In this document: positions 23,843 to 35,420 of the stretch, one piece after another | Layout: each line of letters opens with the position of its first letter | Numbering within the stretch: position 1 is the first letter of the stretch | Source of the DNA: Exophiala sp. HKRS030 | Lineage: Eukaryota; Ascomycota; Eurotiomycetes; Chaetothyriales; Herpotrichiellaceae | Assembly (NCBI GenBank): GCA_023897205.1 | Contig: JAHWDD010000005.1 | Location: forward strand, 4,278,001-4,342,000 | Direction: 5' to 3' | Length of the DNA: 64,000 bases | Position numbers and translations under genes: made by a program | The notes under the pieces: generated by a model | What the model was told of the DNA's origin: nothing | What the model saw: only the letters and a program-made list of their open reading frames with translations | Databases searched by the model: none

Positions 23843-24074
23843 ATGCCCTTCCTATACACCAAGGTAAGCCGATCCCCTCTCATCCCCTCACTTCTTGATA
23901 AGACAACAGTCTACAAGACTCCCCCAAAGATGGCAATAACCATAAACTAACACAACCTCTCCCATACAGAACTGGGGCGGCAAACACGGCGGCGGCGGCG
24001 TCACGGTCGACAGACACGGCGTGCGCAGAAACCCATTCCGCTTCTCGCTCGGCCGGTTTAGTTGTTTCAGATAA
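23843..24074 (+). CDS. 41-residue basic microprotein, spliced
   Basis: Exon 1 (23843-23863) encodes MPFLYTK after a CCACCATG start. The intron (23864-23969) has a GTAAGC donor, an ACTAAC branch and an ATACAG acceptor. Exon 2 (23970-24074) encodes NWGGKHGGGGVTVDRHGVRR followed by NPFRFSLGRFSCFR and a stop. The two exons join in phase 0. The product is strongly basic and Gly/Arg/Phe-rich, with no signal peptide or membrane helix. Splice signals of this quality around such a short frame, plus a compact non-repetitive sequence, argue for a real gene. I do not recognise a characterised function. It is too short for ordinary gene callers. Confidence 0.7.
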
Positions 24075-24862
24075 AACGCAGGCATACACCACTATGAAAT
24101 ATGAAATCCAAATCTTTGCCAAATGAAAGGCAAAAGATGGAATACAGAGAGAGAGAGAGACACACACACACGTCTCGGGGAGAGAGAGGGAGAGACAGAG
24201 AGGAAGTGGTGGTGGTGGTGGTGGTGACATCATGCCACGTGACTGGGAAATCTTCCTGCCAAACAAAACAAATAAATGGCCTGAAGTGTGCTGGACGCGA
24301 GCGAGGCACGAAGCAACCGAGTCTCGTCTTGGGAACTTGAAGCCTCCCGCTGTGGATTTTTTATTTGTACATGACGACCGTTGAGCGAATGGCGTTACAT
24401 AGGGGAAAACGATGGCTTGGGTTTCGATCTAAGTGATTTGCAATCTGGTGTTGGGACTGATTCTACATGTCTTCTTGTCATAAAGTCGAGGGTCGATACG
24501 AGTGAATGCGAATAAATCATTTTCTTCGATGATTAGATGGTCCTTCTGGGCGAATTGTCAGAGATGTGTTAGTCTTGTAGTTCACGCTTGTTTTGTTGAC
24601 ATTCGAAAAGTAGAGGAATCGAGGTCAGTAGTCTGCGATGCGACTGTCGAGCACCGATGTCAGTTTCATATTCACATATAATGTCATGTTGCAAATACAG
24701 AGTCTTGAGAGAACAATCATTAAATCATTCACTGATCGCCACCTTGCGCTGCGTTTTGGATTGGGCCTGATGGTACATTCTGGGTATATTATCGCTTCGT
24801 GACATCCTTCCGCTACCTTTGCAACTCCAAATGTCTAGAATCTCCTCGTTCATATGGAGACC
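24075..24862. other. 3' region of the microprotein gene and VanZ-like gene
   Basis: This convergent intergenic stretch begins with a GA/CA/GGT simple-repeat block and then shows no gene. A CACGTG sits at about 24,236. Confidence 0.4.
24146..24228 (+). repeat. Compound GA / CA / GGT microsatellite
   Basis: Consecutive blocks of (GA)n, (CA)n, GGGAGAGA and (GGT)n occupy about 80 bp in what should be the 3' untranslated region of the microprotein gene. Confidence 0.85.
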
Positions 24863-25607
24863 TCAGTCGACCGCCAGTTTCCTGGGAACATCTTCATCTC
24901 CAATAGAGCTGGTAGAGGGAGTCAATTTGGCGTGACGACTGCCTGCAGGACCATCTTCATCCTCGTCCCAAGCATCGTCAGCTATGTTCTCATCCCAATT
25001 GTCGACTTCCTCCTCGATGGTTCTGGGCGCTGGAGTGACACCAGTCTCCAAATCAGGATCTTCCCTGGATCGTCCGAGGTCACCGTTTACACCTTCACCC
25101 AGCTCCAAATCTTCTTCTCCTTCTTCGCCTGTCAGGGTGGAGTATTTTGCCCTACGTCGCCGTTCGGCAGCTCGTTTGTGGTAGGCACTGCAAAGGCCCA
25201 ACGCAGCTAGACTTCCAAGAACATTGGCAAGGACGTCCCAGGGATCGAATTCGCGGTCGTTGGGAAGAAGACCTTGTGCGACCTCGCTGCCGACGGCCAA
25301 GACCAAAGTGCAGACAATAAGAGTCAGATGAATGACTCGCCGACGAGAAGTATCGAGGATGAAGTAGAAGGTTGCAGTGAGAGCAAAGAAGATTAGAAAG
25401 TGTAGGAACTTGTCGGATTGTTGAGGTATATATGGTTGAGCAGCTGCTGGAGTGGAGGGGAGTGATGAGTGTGGAAGGAGGCCGATGGAGGAAGAGAATA
25501 GCAGTAAAATGACAAAGCCAACTAATGGGAGATAGGGATGGTTAGCAGAGAACGATGTTGTTCGATCCAGGGGATGACTTGCTTGCGAAAGGGAATCGAA
25601 TGCGCAT
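24863..25607 (-). CDS. VanZ-like family membrane protein
   Basis: Exon 1 is 25607-25583 (MRIRFPFA) and exon 2 is 25521-24863, giving 227 residues. Joining them needs a GC-AG intron: donor GCAAGT, branch GCTAAC, acceptor ATTAG. This restores the canonical fungal start MRIRFPFAIGFVILLLF. Further hydrophobic helices follow (FLHFLIFFALTATFYFIL, VIHLTLIVCTLVLAVGSEVAQG, FDPWDVLANVLGSLAALGLC). The motifs SDKFLHF, SEVAQ and FDPWDVLAN define the VanZ-like fold first named from a teicoplanin-resistance protein. The fungal role is unknown. The remaining 90 residues form an acidic cytosolic tail. The gene is divergent from SPT7. Confidence 0.88.
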
Positions 25608-26910
25608 TGTGCCGGTGAAAGGTGGAAGAGGAGAGGTAGGTAGTGAGCGTCGATGTGTCCTGAGGCTGGTGCGGAGAGAGGGATCGGGGGTTAAGAGTGA
25701 GTGAGTGGATGAAGGACAGCTATACGTGACCTTGGAACCTGTGATGGCCCCAGTCGGGTCAAGGAAGCGAAGACATTGTCGCTGTAGAAGGACAAAGAGA
25801 ATAAGTCTGTTGATGAGGCGTGATAGTTTGTCCAGGCAGGTGGTGTAAGTCAAGGAGGGAGTAAAGTAGTGACTTGTCGATTGGTGTCAACTTCTATACA
25901 AACTCAGGTACCACGGCTACCTGCTTTACTAGTCCGTAGTGGCTGGTGGAAAGGTGACCTGAAGTCCGAAGGGGATGGAGCAACACGTGATGAGGATTAG
26001 ACAGAAGTGGGAATGTCAGAAGTGCCAAAAGTACGGGGGCACGGGGGACCTGATTGTGCTGAAAATCCCCTACGGAACAGCAAAGGACGCTTCAAGTGCA
26101 CCCAACGGTGGCTCACAGGTTGAGACGCGTGCATGGACAAGGAGACGCCTCGTGACGCCTGTAGCTCAACTTGCGAGGTAGGATTAGGGGGTGGTGGCAA
26201 TGACCCTAGGCGGCGAATGCTACCCTAACCCTGGTGCGAGGACTCTGTTTAGGCAGGTCTCCGGTTACTTCTCCAGGTGTCTTTCGTAGCTCTTTAGGCT
26301 AACGTATGGGCACCGTTGGACCCCTATGAGTGCCCATTCGCTGACTCGGTAGTGGTCCAACAGTGGTCCAACAGAGGTCCAAGCACTCCCTAGTTAGTCG
26401 CCCCTTCGGCTTGAGCCCACCAAGTACCCAAGCAAGTTAATTAGCTTAGCCTTTGACACTGTGCGTGCGCGCCTGTGACTTGGCCCGAGAGGCCCTTGGG
26501 CCCTTAGCCTCCTAGCCCTCAGGTGTTGCCCGCCTCGTGGCATTCTTTTTTCTCGAGGCTCCGTCTCCCTCTCCATCTCCCTCTCCGTGCCTCTCCTATA
26601 CTCCAGAATCCAGATTGCGCATCCGTACCTTCTTTCAACCTCACACGTCGCAATCTGCACCCTCACACGTCAGAATCACCACAAATCACCCGTTTCTTCT
26701 TCATCACCCATCTCCTTCCATTCATCCTCCGCCACCTCAATTCCATCGGATTCGAATTCTACACACTCGCTTCCCCATCTACACACCCTCTGAGACTTCT
26801 CCGACCTCGTCGCTGCCACTGGCGGCCGACCCCAAAACATCTGCATCAACCCGCTGCAAACTGGAGCACCCGCGCCCCTCGCTCGCGACTCCTTGGGGGC
26901 TGGCACGGTC
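25608..26910. other. Divergent promoter region of the VanZ-like gene and SPT7
   Basis: About 1.3 kb has no supported gene. It includes three copies of an 11-bp unit (AGTGGTCCAAC) at 26351-26383 and a long CT-rich tract from about 26,560 into the SPT7 leader, common just before fungal start codons. Overlapping plus-strand frames in 26,520-26,950 are leader sequence. Confidence 0.45.
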
Positions 26911-29900
26911 ATGTCGCTAACATGGCCGGCCCCAAACAGCCAAAAACCACCTGACGATGATAACCTCCTTCACTCCCTTCATCGCGACACTCTCAATAAT
27001 TACCTCAGAGCTCCCTCTCGCCCACATACTCCCAGTTCCTTCTCTAGACTGCGCAGTCTCGGAAGCGGCTCACAATCAGGCCAAGCCTTGGATCCTGAAC
27101 CCAATGTCGAGGAAGACCCCAAGTTGTGCGCTTCCGTGCACTTTATCAAGACACCGAGTCCAAGTTTGCAACACTATTCAATGATCGTGGTCAGGTCGTC
27201 CTGGCCAAAAGACCGTCGCGCCACGATGCCCTTGCTGCTACCATTTCCGCCGATGCCAATGGGCCCGTCGACTCCGCCGCAGTCCCTGCTCCACTTTCGA
27301 AAAAGAGGAAACTCGACGACAATTATGATGACTACGATGATGATGACGACGACGATGAACCTGACCAACTTCGTGCCTCTCCCTTAAAGGACAAACCGCA
27401 GAAACTTCACATCACCGCCGACGCCACCTCGTCGCCGGTCCCACGTCCTGCCCCCAATCCAGCGCTTTATCCGATGCGATCAGATTTCCTCAGAGACCTA
27501 CTCCCGCCCAACAGAAGGAGTCGGCTGAAGATGCTCGTAAAAAGCTGGAAGAGGCGAAGCGCAAAGAGATTGAGACCGTCCAATCATTGTCGCGATCCAT
27601 GTTCTTCACTCTGGAGAACGACCTGGATGCCATGCTCGATCAACAACGCCTGGACGAGGCAGAGCGCCGCGCAGAAGCAGAGGCCGAAGGTCATGCCTCC
27701 CGCCAAAATGCCTCTGCCCAGCAGGGTAGTCTGAGCAAGGCCAATCTCGGAGCCTCAAGTTTGACCTTGAAAAATCTCATTGCGCTCTTGGACGAACATC
27801 GTTCCGCTGTCCATGCCACCGAGTCAGAGTTACGCGCCCTCATGAGTGAAGTCCGCAAAAATCGGAGCAAGTGGGCTAGTGAGGACAAAGTCGGTCAGGA
27901 AGAACTTTATGAATCCGCCGAAAAGGTCTTGACCGAACTCAAGGCTCATACAGAACACTCGACTCCTTTCCTAAATCCCGTCAAGAAGAAGGATGCCCCG
28001 GACTATCATAACATCATCAAACATCCCATGGATCTTGGTACAATGACGAAAAAGCTTAAGCAGTTGGCCTACAAGTCCAAAAAGGAATTTGTTGATGATC
28101 TCTGTCAAATTTGGAAGAACTGTCTGAGATTCAACAGCAGTGCCGACCATCCTTTTCGCAAGCACGCCTTGTTTATGCAGAAGGAAACCGACAAACTAGT
28201 CCCTCTCATCCCCGACATCGTCATCAAGGATCGTGCCGAGGTTGAGGCAGAGGAGAGAAGGCAACAGATAGCCAATGGCGAACTCGATGATGGTGCCGAA
28301 GAGAGTGATGACGAACCAATCATGTCCTCAAGAGGCCGTAAAGCTCCCAAGAAAAGTGGCAAAGGCGCCGGCCAAATATCGAGAAAAGCTCCGCCAGAGA
28401 CAACCCCCATTCCAGAGACCAAGCCTGTTTTGCAGTCATTAAGTTCCGTGCAGCAAAATGCTCGTGCTGACTCCGAGGTCGATGGAAGTCAGGGTCACTC
28501 TACTCCACCGCCCGGTGGTACTCTGACCCCAAGCGGCGCTCAAGGCCCAGGCAGCGTTCTCGGTGCCGGTAGCGAAGCTTTGGACATGGATTTACCGGGT
28601 CTGCCTGCCCCGGCGCCAGCACCAGAGTACGAGGACGAAGAGTATAAGCTCTGGAAGCAAAAAACCAAACGTGATCGAGCCATGCTTGCCGCCGCTCGAC
28701 ACAAGCTTTTTAGAGGAGATAAGCTCAATCCAGATGAAAACGCCTTGCTCAGAAGTAAGGCCGGTATGCGCCGATGGCAACGAATCCAGGAAGAAATATC
28801 TGGTAAGGGTGCTTCGGCTAGTAGTGGAGACGTCTCAGAACGCGACAAACTTCAGGGACAAAGTCTTGCCGAAGGAATGGAAGTTGAGGAGGACAGCCTA
28901 CTTCCAGACTATTATGATTCATTAGCCGCTATCCCAGACCTAGAGCCCGAATTGAGGTGGGAACAGGATTCCGATGGTCATGTCATCGAACACAGCGAAA
29001 AATACCTACGACTGTACCCGGCCAATCAGTTCACCGCACCTCGGAGTAAGTTTGCTATGAAAATGGAAGCCAATATGCGACAGATGCAAGAGACGCGTAA
29101 AATCGTCTCCAAGATCGGCGTGGTCAAACAGATGCAATTGCAATCTCAGACTTATCAAAACCAGTTCCAAAAATACCAGCCCGAGCCTTTCGTGGAGCAG
29201 GACATTCCAAATCATGTTGTTGCTGATGCTGGTCCTCTGATTGCTCCGTGGGTAGCAAAAGCTTCGTTTCAACGCGCGATCGGACAAATCTTCTTTCAGG
29301 CAGGGTTTGAAGAATTTCAACCGTCAGCGCTAGATTCCGTGACAGATCTGGCATCCGAGTTTTTCACCAGACTATGCACGACTCTCGTCAATTACAGAGA
29401 AGATTACAAAATCCCAGCGCCGACGAGTCTCCCGATAGACCAAGATCAGAAGTTGTCATCTCCTCCAGCCTATGTCACTCCTAACAACACTGAGGAAGCA
29501 ATACTTCATACATTGCACAACAGCGGTCTGTCGGTCAATGACCTCGATGTCTTTGTTCGCGAAGATATTGATCGCCTGGGCACGCGCCTAACCACTCTGC
29601 ATGATCGAATGAAAGCACATCTCGCAGATCTGCTTCGCCCCGCGCTGACAGATGATACTGCTCACGGACAGGGCACTTTTGTAGATGGTGGCGAGCAGTT
29701 TGTTGGTGGTGATTTTGCAGGAGATCTTGACGAGGACTTTTTCGGTTTCCGCGAGCTTGGCCTCGACAGGGAGTTTGGCATGGCCAGTCTCACTGTTCCC
29801 TTCCACATTCTTCAAAATCGTCTCGGTATCAACAATCAACAATCAAATGAAGCTGAATTGTCGGAGAAGGTCTTTAAAGAACCCCTCGCTGGCCAAAAGT

Positions 29901-30471
29901 CAATGTCGAGAATGTCGAGGAACAACCAGGTTTCATCAAGGACTGGTTCAAGAAAAGGTTACGTGACAACGGCGATCGACCACTCACAGAAGATCTCGAT
30001 CTACCACCCAAACAAAGGCCAGGATATGGTCGGGCCAGAGTTCCCGCCAGTGGAAAAATTGGTGAAGGCAATCTCAAGAGCAATGCAAGTCCTGTCAAGA
30101 AAGCTGCCGCTGCCGGCAAGAATCAGAATGCAGCGAAGTCTGGAGGAGCAACACCAGCCGACAAGGGCAAAAGGAAATCCATCGTTGCCAACGGTATTGG
30201 CGCAGGTGGTGATGACTCTCCTGTTGTCAACGGTGTCAACCCATCCACTCCGGGACCCGGTGGTGATGGTAGTCCAACGAAAAAAGAGATCAACAGTGCA
30301 CCTATCAAGTTAAAGCCGACGCCTGTAGAAAAAGATAAACCTACCGACAAGGATCAGGATGATTCCGTCATGGATCTTTTCACCGATACAACCGAGATGA
30401 ATGGTGTAAGTAAGGTCAACGGCGTGGAGATGGATGGTGACGCCAGTATGATGAGCCCGGAAAGTTTGTAA
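26911..30471 (+). CDS. SPT7: SAGA complex subunit Spt7 (bromodomain), three apparent frameshifts
   Basis: Read as one intronless gene of 1187 residues once three single missing bases are allowed at C runs 27117-27120, 27451-27455 and 29882-29885. Spt7 is a scaffold of the SAGA transcriptional coactivator. The N-terminus ([14 protein letters not shown]) leads to the conserved segment [17 protein letters not shown], then an acidic tract and a coiled coil ([20 protein letters not shown]). The bromodomain follows (about 325-430, with HSTPFLNPV and [11 protein letters not shown]). A middle region comes next ([15 protein letters not shown]), and then the histone-fold domain ([23 protein letters not shown], about 785-830). 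The tail [20 protein letters not shown] to MMSPESL is the third frame. The strong conservation on both sides of each break argues against a pseudogene. Confidence 0.88.
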
Positions 30472-31919
30472 ATAGAGAGAAACGAATTGTGCAGGGCAGT
30501 GAGCAATTGGCTGTATCATCACTTACTTAATGCAACATGATATTGATGCGATCCGACGGTTTGGGAAATTTTAAGGTTCATGCAAAGCCTCTGGTGAACA
30601 GACACGTCTATCTGAACAAACCAATCGATATTGAGGAAAAGTCAAGACTAGGACTTGAAGCAGTCAATAATCATCATCATCATAGAGTGTTGACTACGAC
30701 AGTCTAGCGTACCTGATGCCTTTCTAACAGGCATCTTTTGTGGCGATCCCAGAAAAAAACTAGTTAGTATAGTGCACTAGAAGCATCGCTTCCCACAAAC
30801 CATTACTTACATACAGAGAGAAAGGACAACATCGAGCCAGGGAGAGACGCTCGACGCGCGACACGCCGACGGAAAATCGCACTTATGTGCTATGCCGTGC
30901 CATGCTATGCTATGCTATGAGAGAAAGCTGCATTTACCGTTCTAGTTGCGTATATATCTATATATCTACATATCCATGGATACCCTAAAAATCCATATTA
31001 CCAATTACCAATTACGAATCACTGTGATACATATTCCCCATTCCCATCCACGCTCTGCGTCATTCCTTGCGAAGACATTGCGTACCTGGTATATTCCCAG
31101 GCCACGCTGATGAATGCGTGAGTGAGTGATTGAGTGAGTGCCAGGACGTGACGGGAATAGACGTGGAATGTGGAACGTGAGAGCTGGCTAGCTAGTTAGT
31201 TACCTAGCCTATTAACTGGTTAATATATACGCATCACAGGAATCAAATACAGTAGCCCGCGTCAGAATGGATTGACGATGGAGAGGCGAAGGAAGACGAG
31301 TCATTACACAGACAGAAGGAGATAGAGATGGGGAACTTGTATGAATTGCACGAGGGGGTTGATAGGTCGGTCGGTCGGTATCGGTAAGACTCGACTCAGT
31401 GGTCTGACTAGAAGATCTAGTTAGCTCACCATCGTGGATGCAACAGCTGTGATCTGGCACAAGTAACTAACTAGACAATGAACGGTCTCATAGGTCAAGC
31501 CTGAGAACGCCAGACTTCCGCCATGCTCTGTTGACGCGAAAAGACCAGAAGTGTTGAACGATATCCCTCACGGTGGTGTATGCCTATCCAACCGCGCCCG
31601 CTGAATGCATCAATGTTTCCTGAACTCATCCGTAACTTGTTTCCCGGCCTTATACAGTCTGAATGATTGTGGCGTTTTCTCGACACAAAAACAAATCAAA
31701 TCAATTTGCATAATGATTGGATCATGTTGCGGTCATAGAAATAGTATCATCTTAAGTGGCTATGTGTTTCCAACTGATCATCACGACATTCTCTCTATTG
31801 TTTCTGGCTAACGAGAAGAGCACCCTTATTCAAGTTCCGGGTGACAATATGTCTTCTGAGCACTGCCAAAAAACCCAATACCCTTGAATTTCGCCCAAGG
31901 TACTTCAGATGAACTGTCG
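30472..31919. other. Convergent intergenic region, no gene seen
   Basis: About 1.45 kb lies between the 3' ends of SPT7 and KAP121. It holds short tandem words (CATGCTATGCTATGCTATG near 30,900, ATATATCTATATATC near 30,950, TGAGTGAGTGAT near 31,120) and no frame over 82 codons. I see no RNA gene. Confidence 0.45.
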
Positions 31920-34900
31920 TTACGAAAAGAAACTTCTAACCGTAGCTTGACCATCCGGAGATAGTGTCTGCAACACTTGATCTGCGTTTATCCCCGTTTG
32001 AGTCACCATTTGTTTCGCGCTTTCTGCAACTCTCTTTGCGGTTTGTCCCTGAATCATCTCGGCTTCGAGCGCTAAGGCGATATGGTGAAAGACTTGTTGA
32101 GCCTTTGCAAAGACGACAGGATTTTGCCTGTAACATAAGTTAGTACTGCGTCATATCTAGACTACTTTTCAACTCACTGGTCAATAAGCTGGGCGAGGAA
32201 GGTGTAAGCATAGGGAGCAGCTTCCTCATCGTTGGTGATAGGCAATGTGTCGATCCATTGCTCAACCACCTGCTGAGGGTTTGGAACTTTCGAAGAGTTG
32301 TTATGCAGGATCTTGGCAATAGCAGCACAAGCATTCTCGGTAGCAAACACATCGTCTTCACTTCGAGCACTAGGGACTCTTGTGATCTGAAGAAGAATCT
32401 CGATGCTTGCTGCAACAAAATCAGACCATTGTTCGCCACCTTTCTGAGCTGCAATTCCGACTCCATATGCCGCCGCTTGACGATTGGCAGCACTTTCATC
32501 TCTCATGCCATTGATAAGGGGCTGAATAATGTGATCACTGTATTGCCACGATTGAGATCCACAGAATTCAAGCACATCATCCATGATACATATTGCCCAT
32601 TGTCTTTGGGTTGGATCGGAGGATGTAATGAATGCATCATAAAATGGCATGAGCCTCTGCCAAGCTGGCAGAAAGTTGACCCCCATATTCTTGAAGATGG
32701 TGTGGAAAGCCTTGTTCATATCAGAGAGTAAGGTCTGATCATCCTCGATGGCGTATTGCACGGACAAGGAGTCGTCGTCATCTTCCGCACCTTGTTGGGC
32801 GGTCTCGGCCCTTTCCTCAGCACGTTCCTGTACTCTCTTTTGGTATTCCTCGAGTGTTGACTTGACAGATTGAATAAATTGTTCCATATTTTCTTGACTG
32901 AGGCAGTTCTTTCCAACGACCTCTACACTTTCGTAGAAACATTGGAACATTTCCGCAAGAGTGTCAATAGACGGCTCAGCGCTGAGAATCTCAATTTCCT
33001 TATCACAACATTTCGCCCATAGCTCCCTCAATTGTGGTGATTGATCTCCATATCTCTTCTTGATCGAGCTCAGAAGTTGGGGAATCAGTTTGGCTGAAGC
33101 AACTCTGACCGGGTCGTGGAAGAAAAAGGCCAAACCTGGCAGAGCAATACGTTCAGTAATGTCGGCGACGTAAGGTTCGAAATCGGCTTCTAATATTTGG
33201 GCGTAAATTGTAATCAGCTCGATGGCAGTGTTCTTGTCTTCTAAGGTCGATGTTTTGATACCAATCACTTTGCCTTTCAATGGCACCAATTCCCAACCTT
33301 CTTCTTGCTCAAGAGCATCCTCCTCGTTATCAATGAGTTGTATATCCGCTTTAGCTGAAGCGAGCTCGAGCAAAGGCGGCATGACACCAGGAAGATAGGG
33401 CACGAAGTCTCTTTCTAGCACTCGACACATCCGGCCCCAACAGTGCAAAAGGTATTGTGCCTGTGGGTCATCATCGTCTTGAATATTCTGCTGAATGTTG
33501 CCGAGAGTTTGAACAAGGTTGATGCCATCTTGGCCCATCTTTTCCTTGCCAACAGCCAAAGCAATCAAAGTTGCACATTCCATAGCTTTGGCACGGAGGA
33601 GTCTGTATTCTTTGTCCTGTTCCCCTTGCAAGACTGAGAAAAGGAGGGGCATCAGTGTATCGTAGTAACGAATGAATGCACCTTCGGCAGAATCGGCAAT
33701 AGTAGCGATGGTCGATAGAGCCTGTTCCTGAACATATCGCTTGGAGGATTGCAATAGTTGTAACAATGATGTGAGCAGGTCATCAAGATATGGCTCCAAA
33801 ATCGCCTTTTCTGCTTCTTCGCAGAAGTTAACCAAGGCAGCCGCAGCATGTGCCTGGACGCGAGGTTCTGGAGCCTTGAGTACCGGAATGATGTTGGTCA
33901 GAATGACTTGATGATACTTTTCCTGCATGGGACCTGCAAAGTCTGTGCTCATCTGACCCATGGCATTACAGCCAGCAAACCTGACACGAGGATGAGGATC
34001 CCTCAATGATGGTACAACCAATTCAAGGACTTTGTCGAGCTCACCAATCATCAGGTCTCGGCACCCTTCGGAAATGGCAGAAATCGCCATCAGGGCAGCA
34101 TGTCGATCCCTCCACGAGGCAGAATGCATCATACTAGGAAGCCAGGTAAAGGTGGCTGGGAGGATTACATCGCCCCCGAGCTTGTTGGCGAGTCGATCCA
34201 TGCACTGCTCGCCAGCTACATGGTTGAGGTCACTTTCGTCCAAATCAAGGTCATCGCTAGCATTCCACTCGGCAGCATCGTCATCATCGGTACCCACATC
34301 GGTCATCAGGCTCAGGCATTGAGTTACCATATCATTTGTGTAAGACGGATCTTTTTTGCACATGGCTGGAGCAAACTCGGCAAACGTTGCCATGAGTTCC
34401 AAGGCGTTTTGCCGACACTGGTCGTCAATTTCTTTATCTTGAATGACTGAGATTGTGAACTTGACAAGATTATTGAAAAAGTTTTTGAACATCTTTGGCG
34501 CAGCTTCAGCCAATTCAATCAATGAATTGAAGGCCTTGGATAGATTCTCGGTGTCATTGGCCTCTTTGATCGGGGGTAGAATGTTAAGGATATCGGGAAT
34601 GAGGGCGTAATATTTGGGCTGGGCTTTCTTGGTGATGGAGTGGAAAAAGGCACCAAAAGCCTCAATGGCGGCCAGTCGGACCTAACAATGTCAACTTGTG
34701 AATGCTTAACAATAAGGCGAGAATTCTTACGTCGACCGCGCTGTCTTTGAACCCCTTTCCGAAAACTTCTTGTACTGCAGATTCGTGTTGCTTTTCAATG
34801 ATGCTGGGCATACTTGCGAAGATTCGAAAAGCGCATTCCCGCATGGCAGGGTCGTTTGACTGACTTGCCTGAAACAGGGCACCAAGTAGTTCCATCCATA

Positions 34901-35420
34901 CCTCGCCTACGAAATTCAAGGTTAACACGAGAGAAGCTTACGTCAAATCGAAGGGACTGGTGTTTACCATTATCGATGTACTGTCTGGCAATCTCGGCGA
35001 TCGCGTCACCGATTTTGTTTCTCACAGTTCGAGTCTGTTCTCGTGCAAGACTCTCGAGCAATTTTGAACGAATGACACCGCGTGCCTCAGCGCTGAGAGT
35101 AAGGAAAAGCTCCCTTGATTCCCCGGAAGAGGGGTTCTTTCGAGACTTGGACGATTGCTTGCGGAAGAGGACTGCGGCAAATGATCGTGTCTAAGAGATC
35201 GTTAGAAGATTTGGAGATCAGAGTTTAATCGACATACCGAAGAGTCGGGAGCACCCTGTATCTGCTCAACTAGGCCCATGAGGAGGACATCTGGGCGATT
35301 GACAGTCCAGTCATTGTTGAGTTGTTCTTCGGCTTGAGCGCGTAGGGAATTGTCCGGCGAGGAAAGTGCCTGCAACAGTTGAGACAGGGCTCCCTGCGCC
35401 TCGGCAGGGAGAATCGACAT
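31920..35420 (-). CDS. KAP121: Importin beta / karyopherin Kap121 (Pse1, importin-5 type)
   Basis: Five exons (35420-35238, 35190-34968, 34906-34731, 34681-32178, 32127-31920) give 1097 residues with matching phases. The receptor carries ribosomal proteins, histones and other cargo into the nucleus in a Ran-dependent way. The start MSILPAEAQGALSQLLQALSSPDNSLRAQAEEQLNNDW is the first HEAT repeat of this family. Many HEAT repeats follow (ASWRDRHAALMAISAISEG, HPRVRFAGCNAMGQMSTDF, YVQEQALSTIATIADSAEG), then an acidic insert (GAEDDDDSLSV) and QSWQYSDHIIQPLINGMRD near the end. The last exon reads QNPVVFAKAQQVFHHIALALEAEM. An apparent frame through the GTAAGC at about 34,950 was rejected; the GTAAAC donor at 34967 gives DNGEVWMELLGALFQASQ. 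Confidence 0.95.

Noticed and set aside
26215..26236. Telomere-like CCCTAACCCTGG
   Set aside because: Barely two units, inside a single-copy promoter, with no array.
27117..29885. Programmed ribosomal frameshifting or introns in SPT7
   Set aside because: Three independent -1 shifts at plain C runs, with no slippery heptamer or usable splice pairs; single-base loss is simpler.
34907..34967. KAP121 donor GTAAGC at about 34,950
   Set aside because: It gives the wrong phase; the GTAAAC donor at 34967 gives DNGEVWMELLG in frame.
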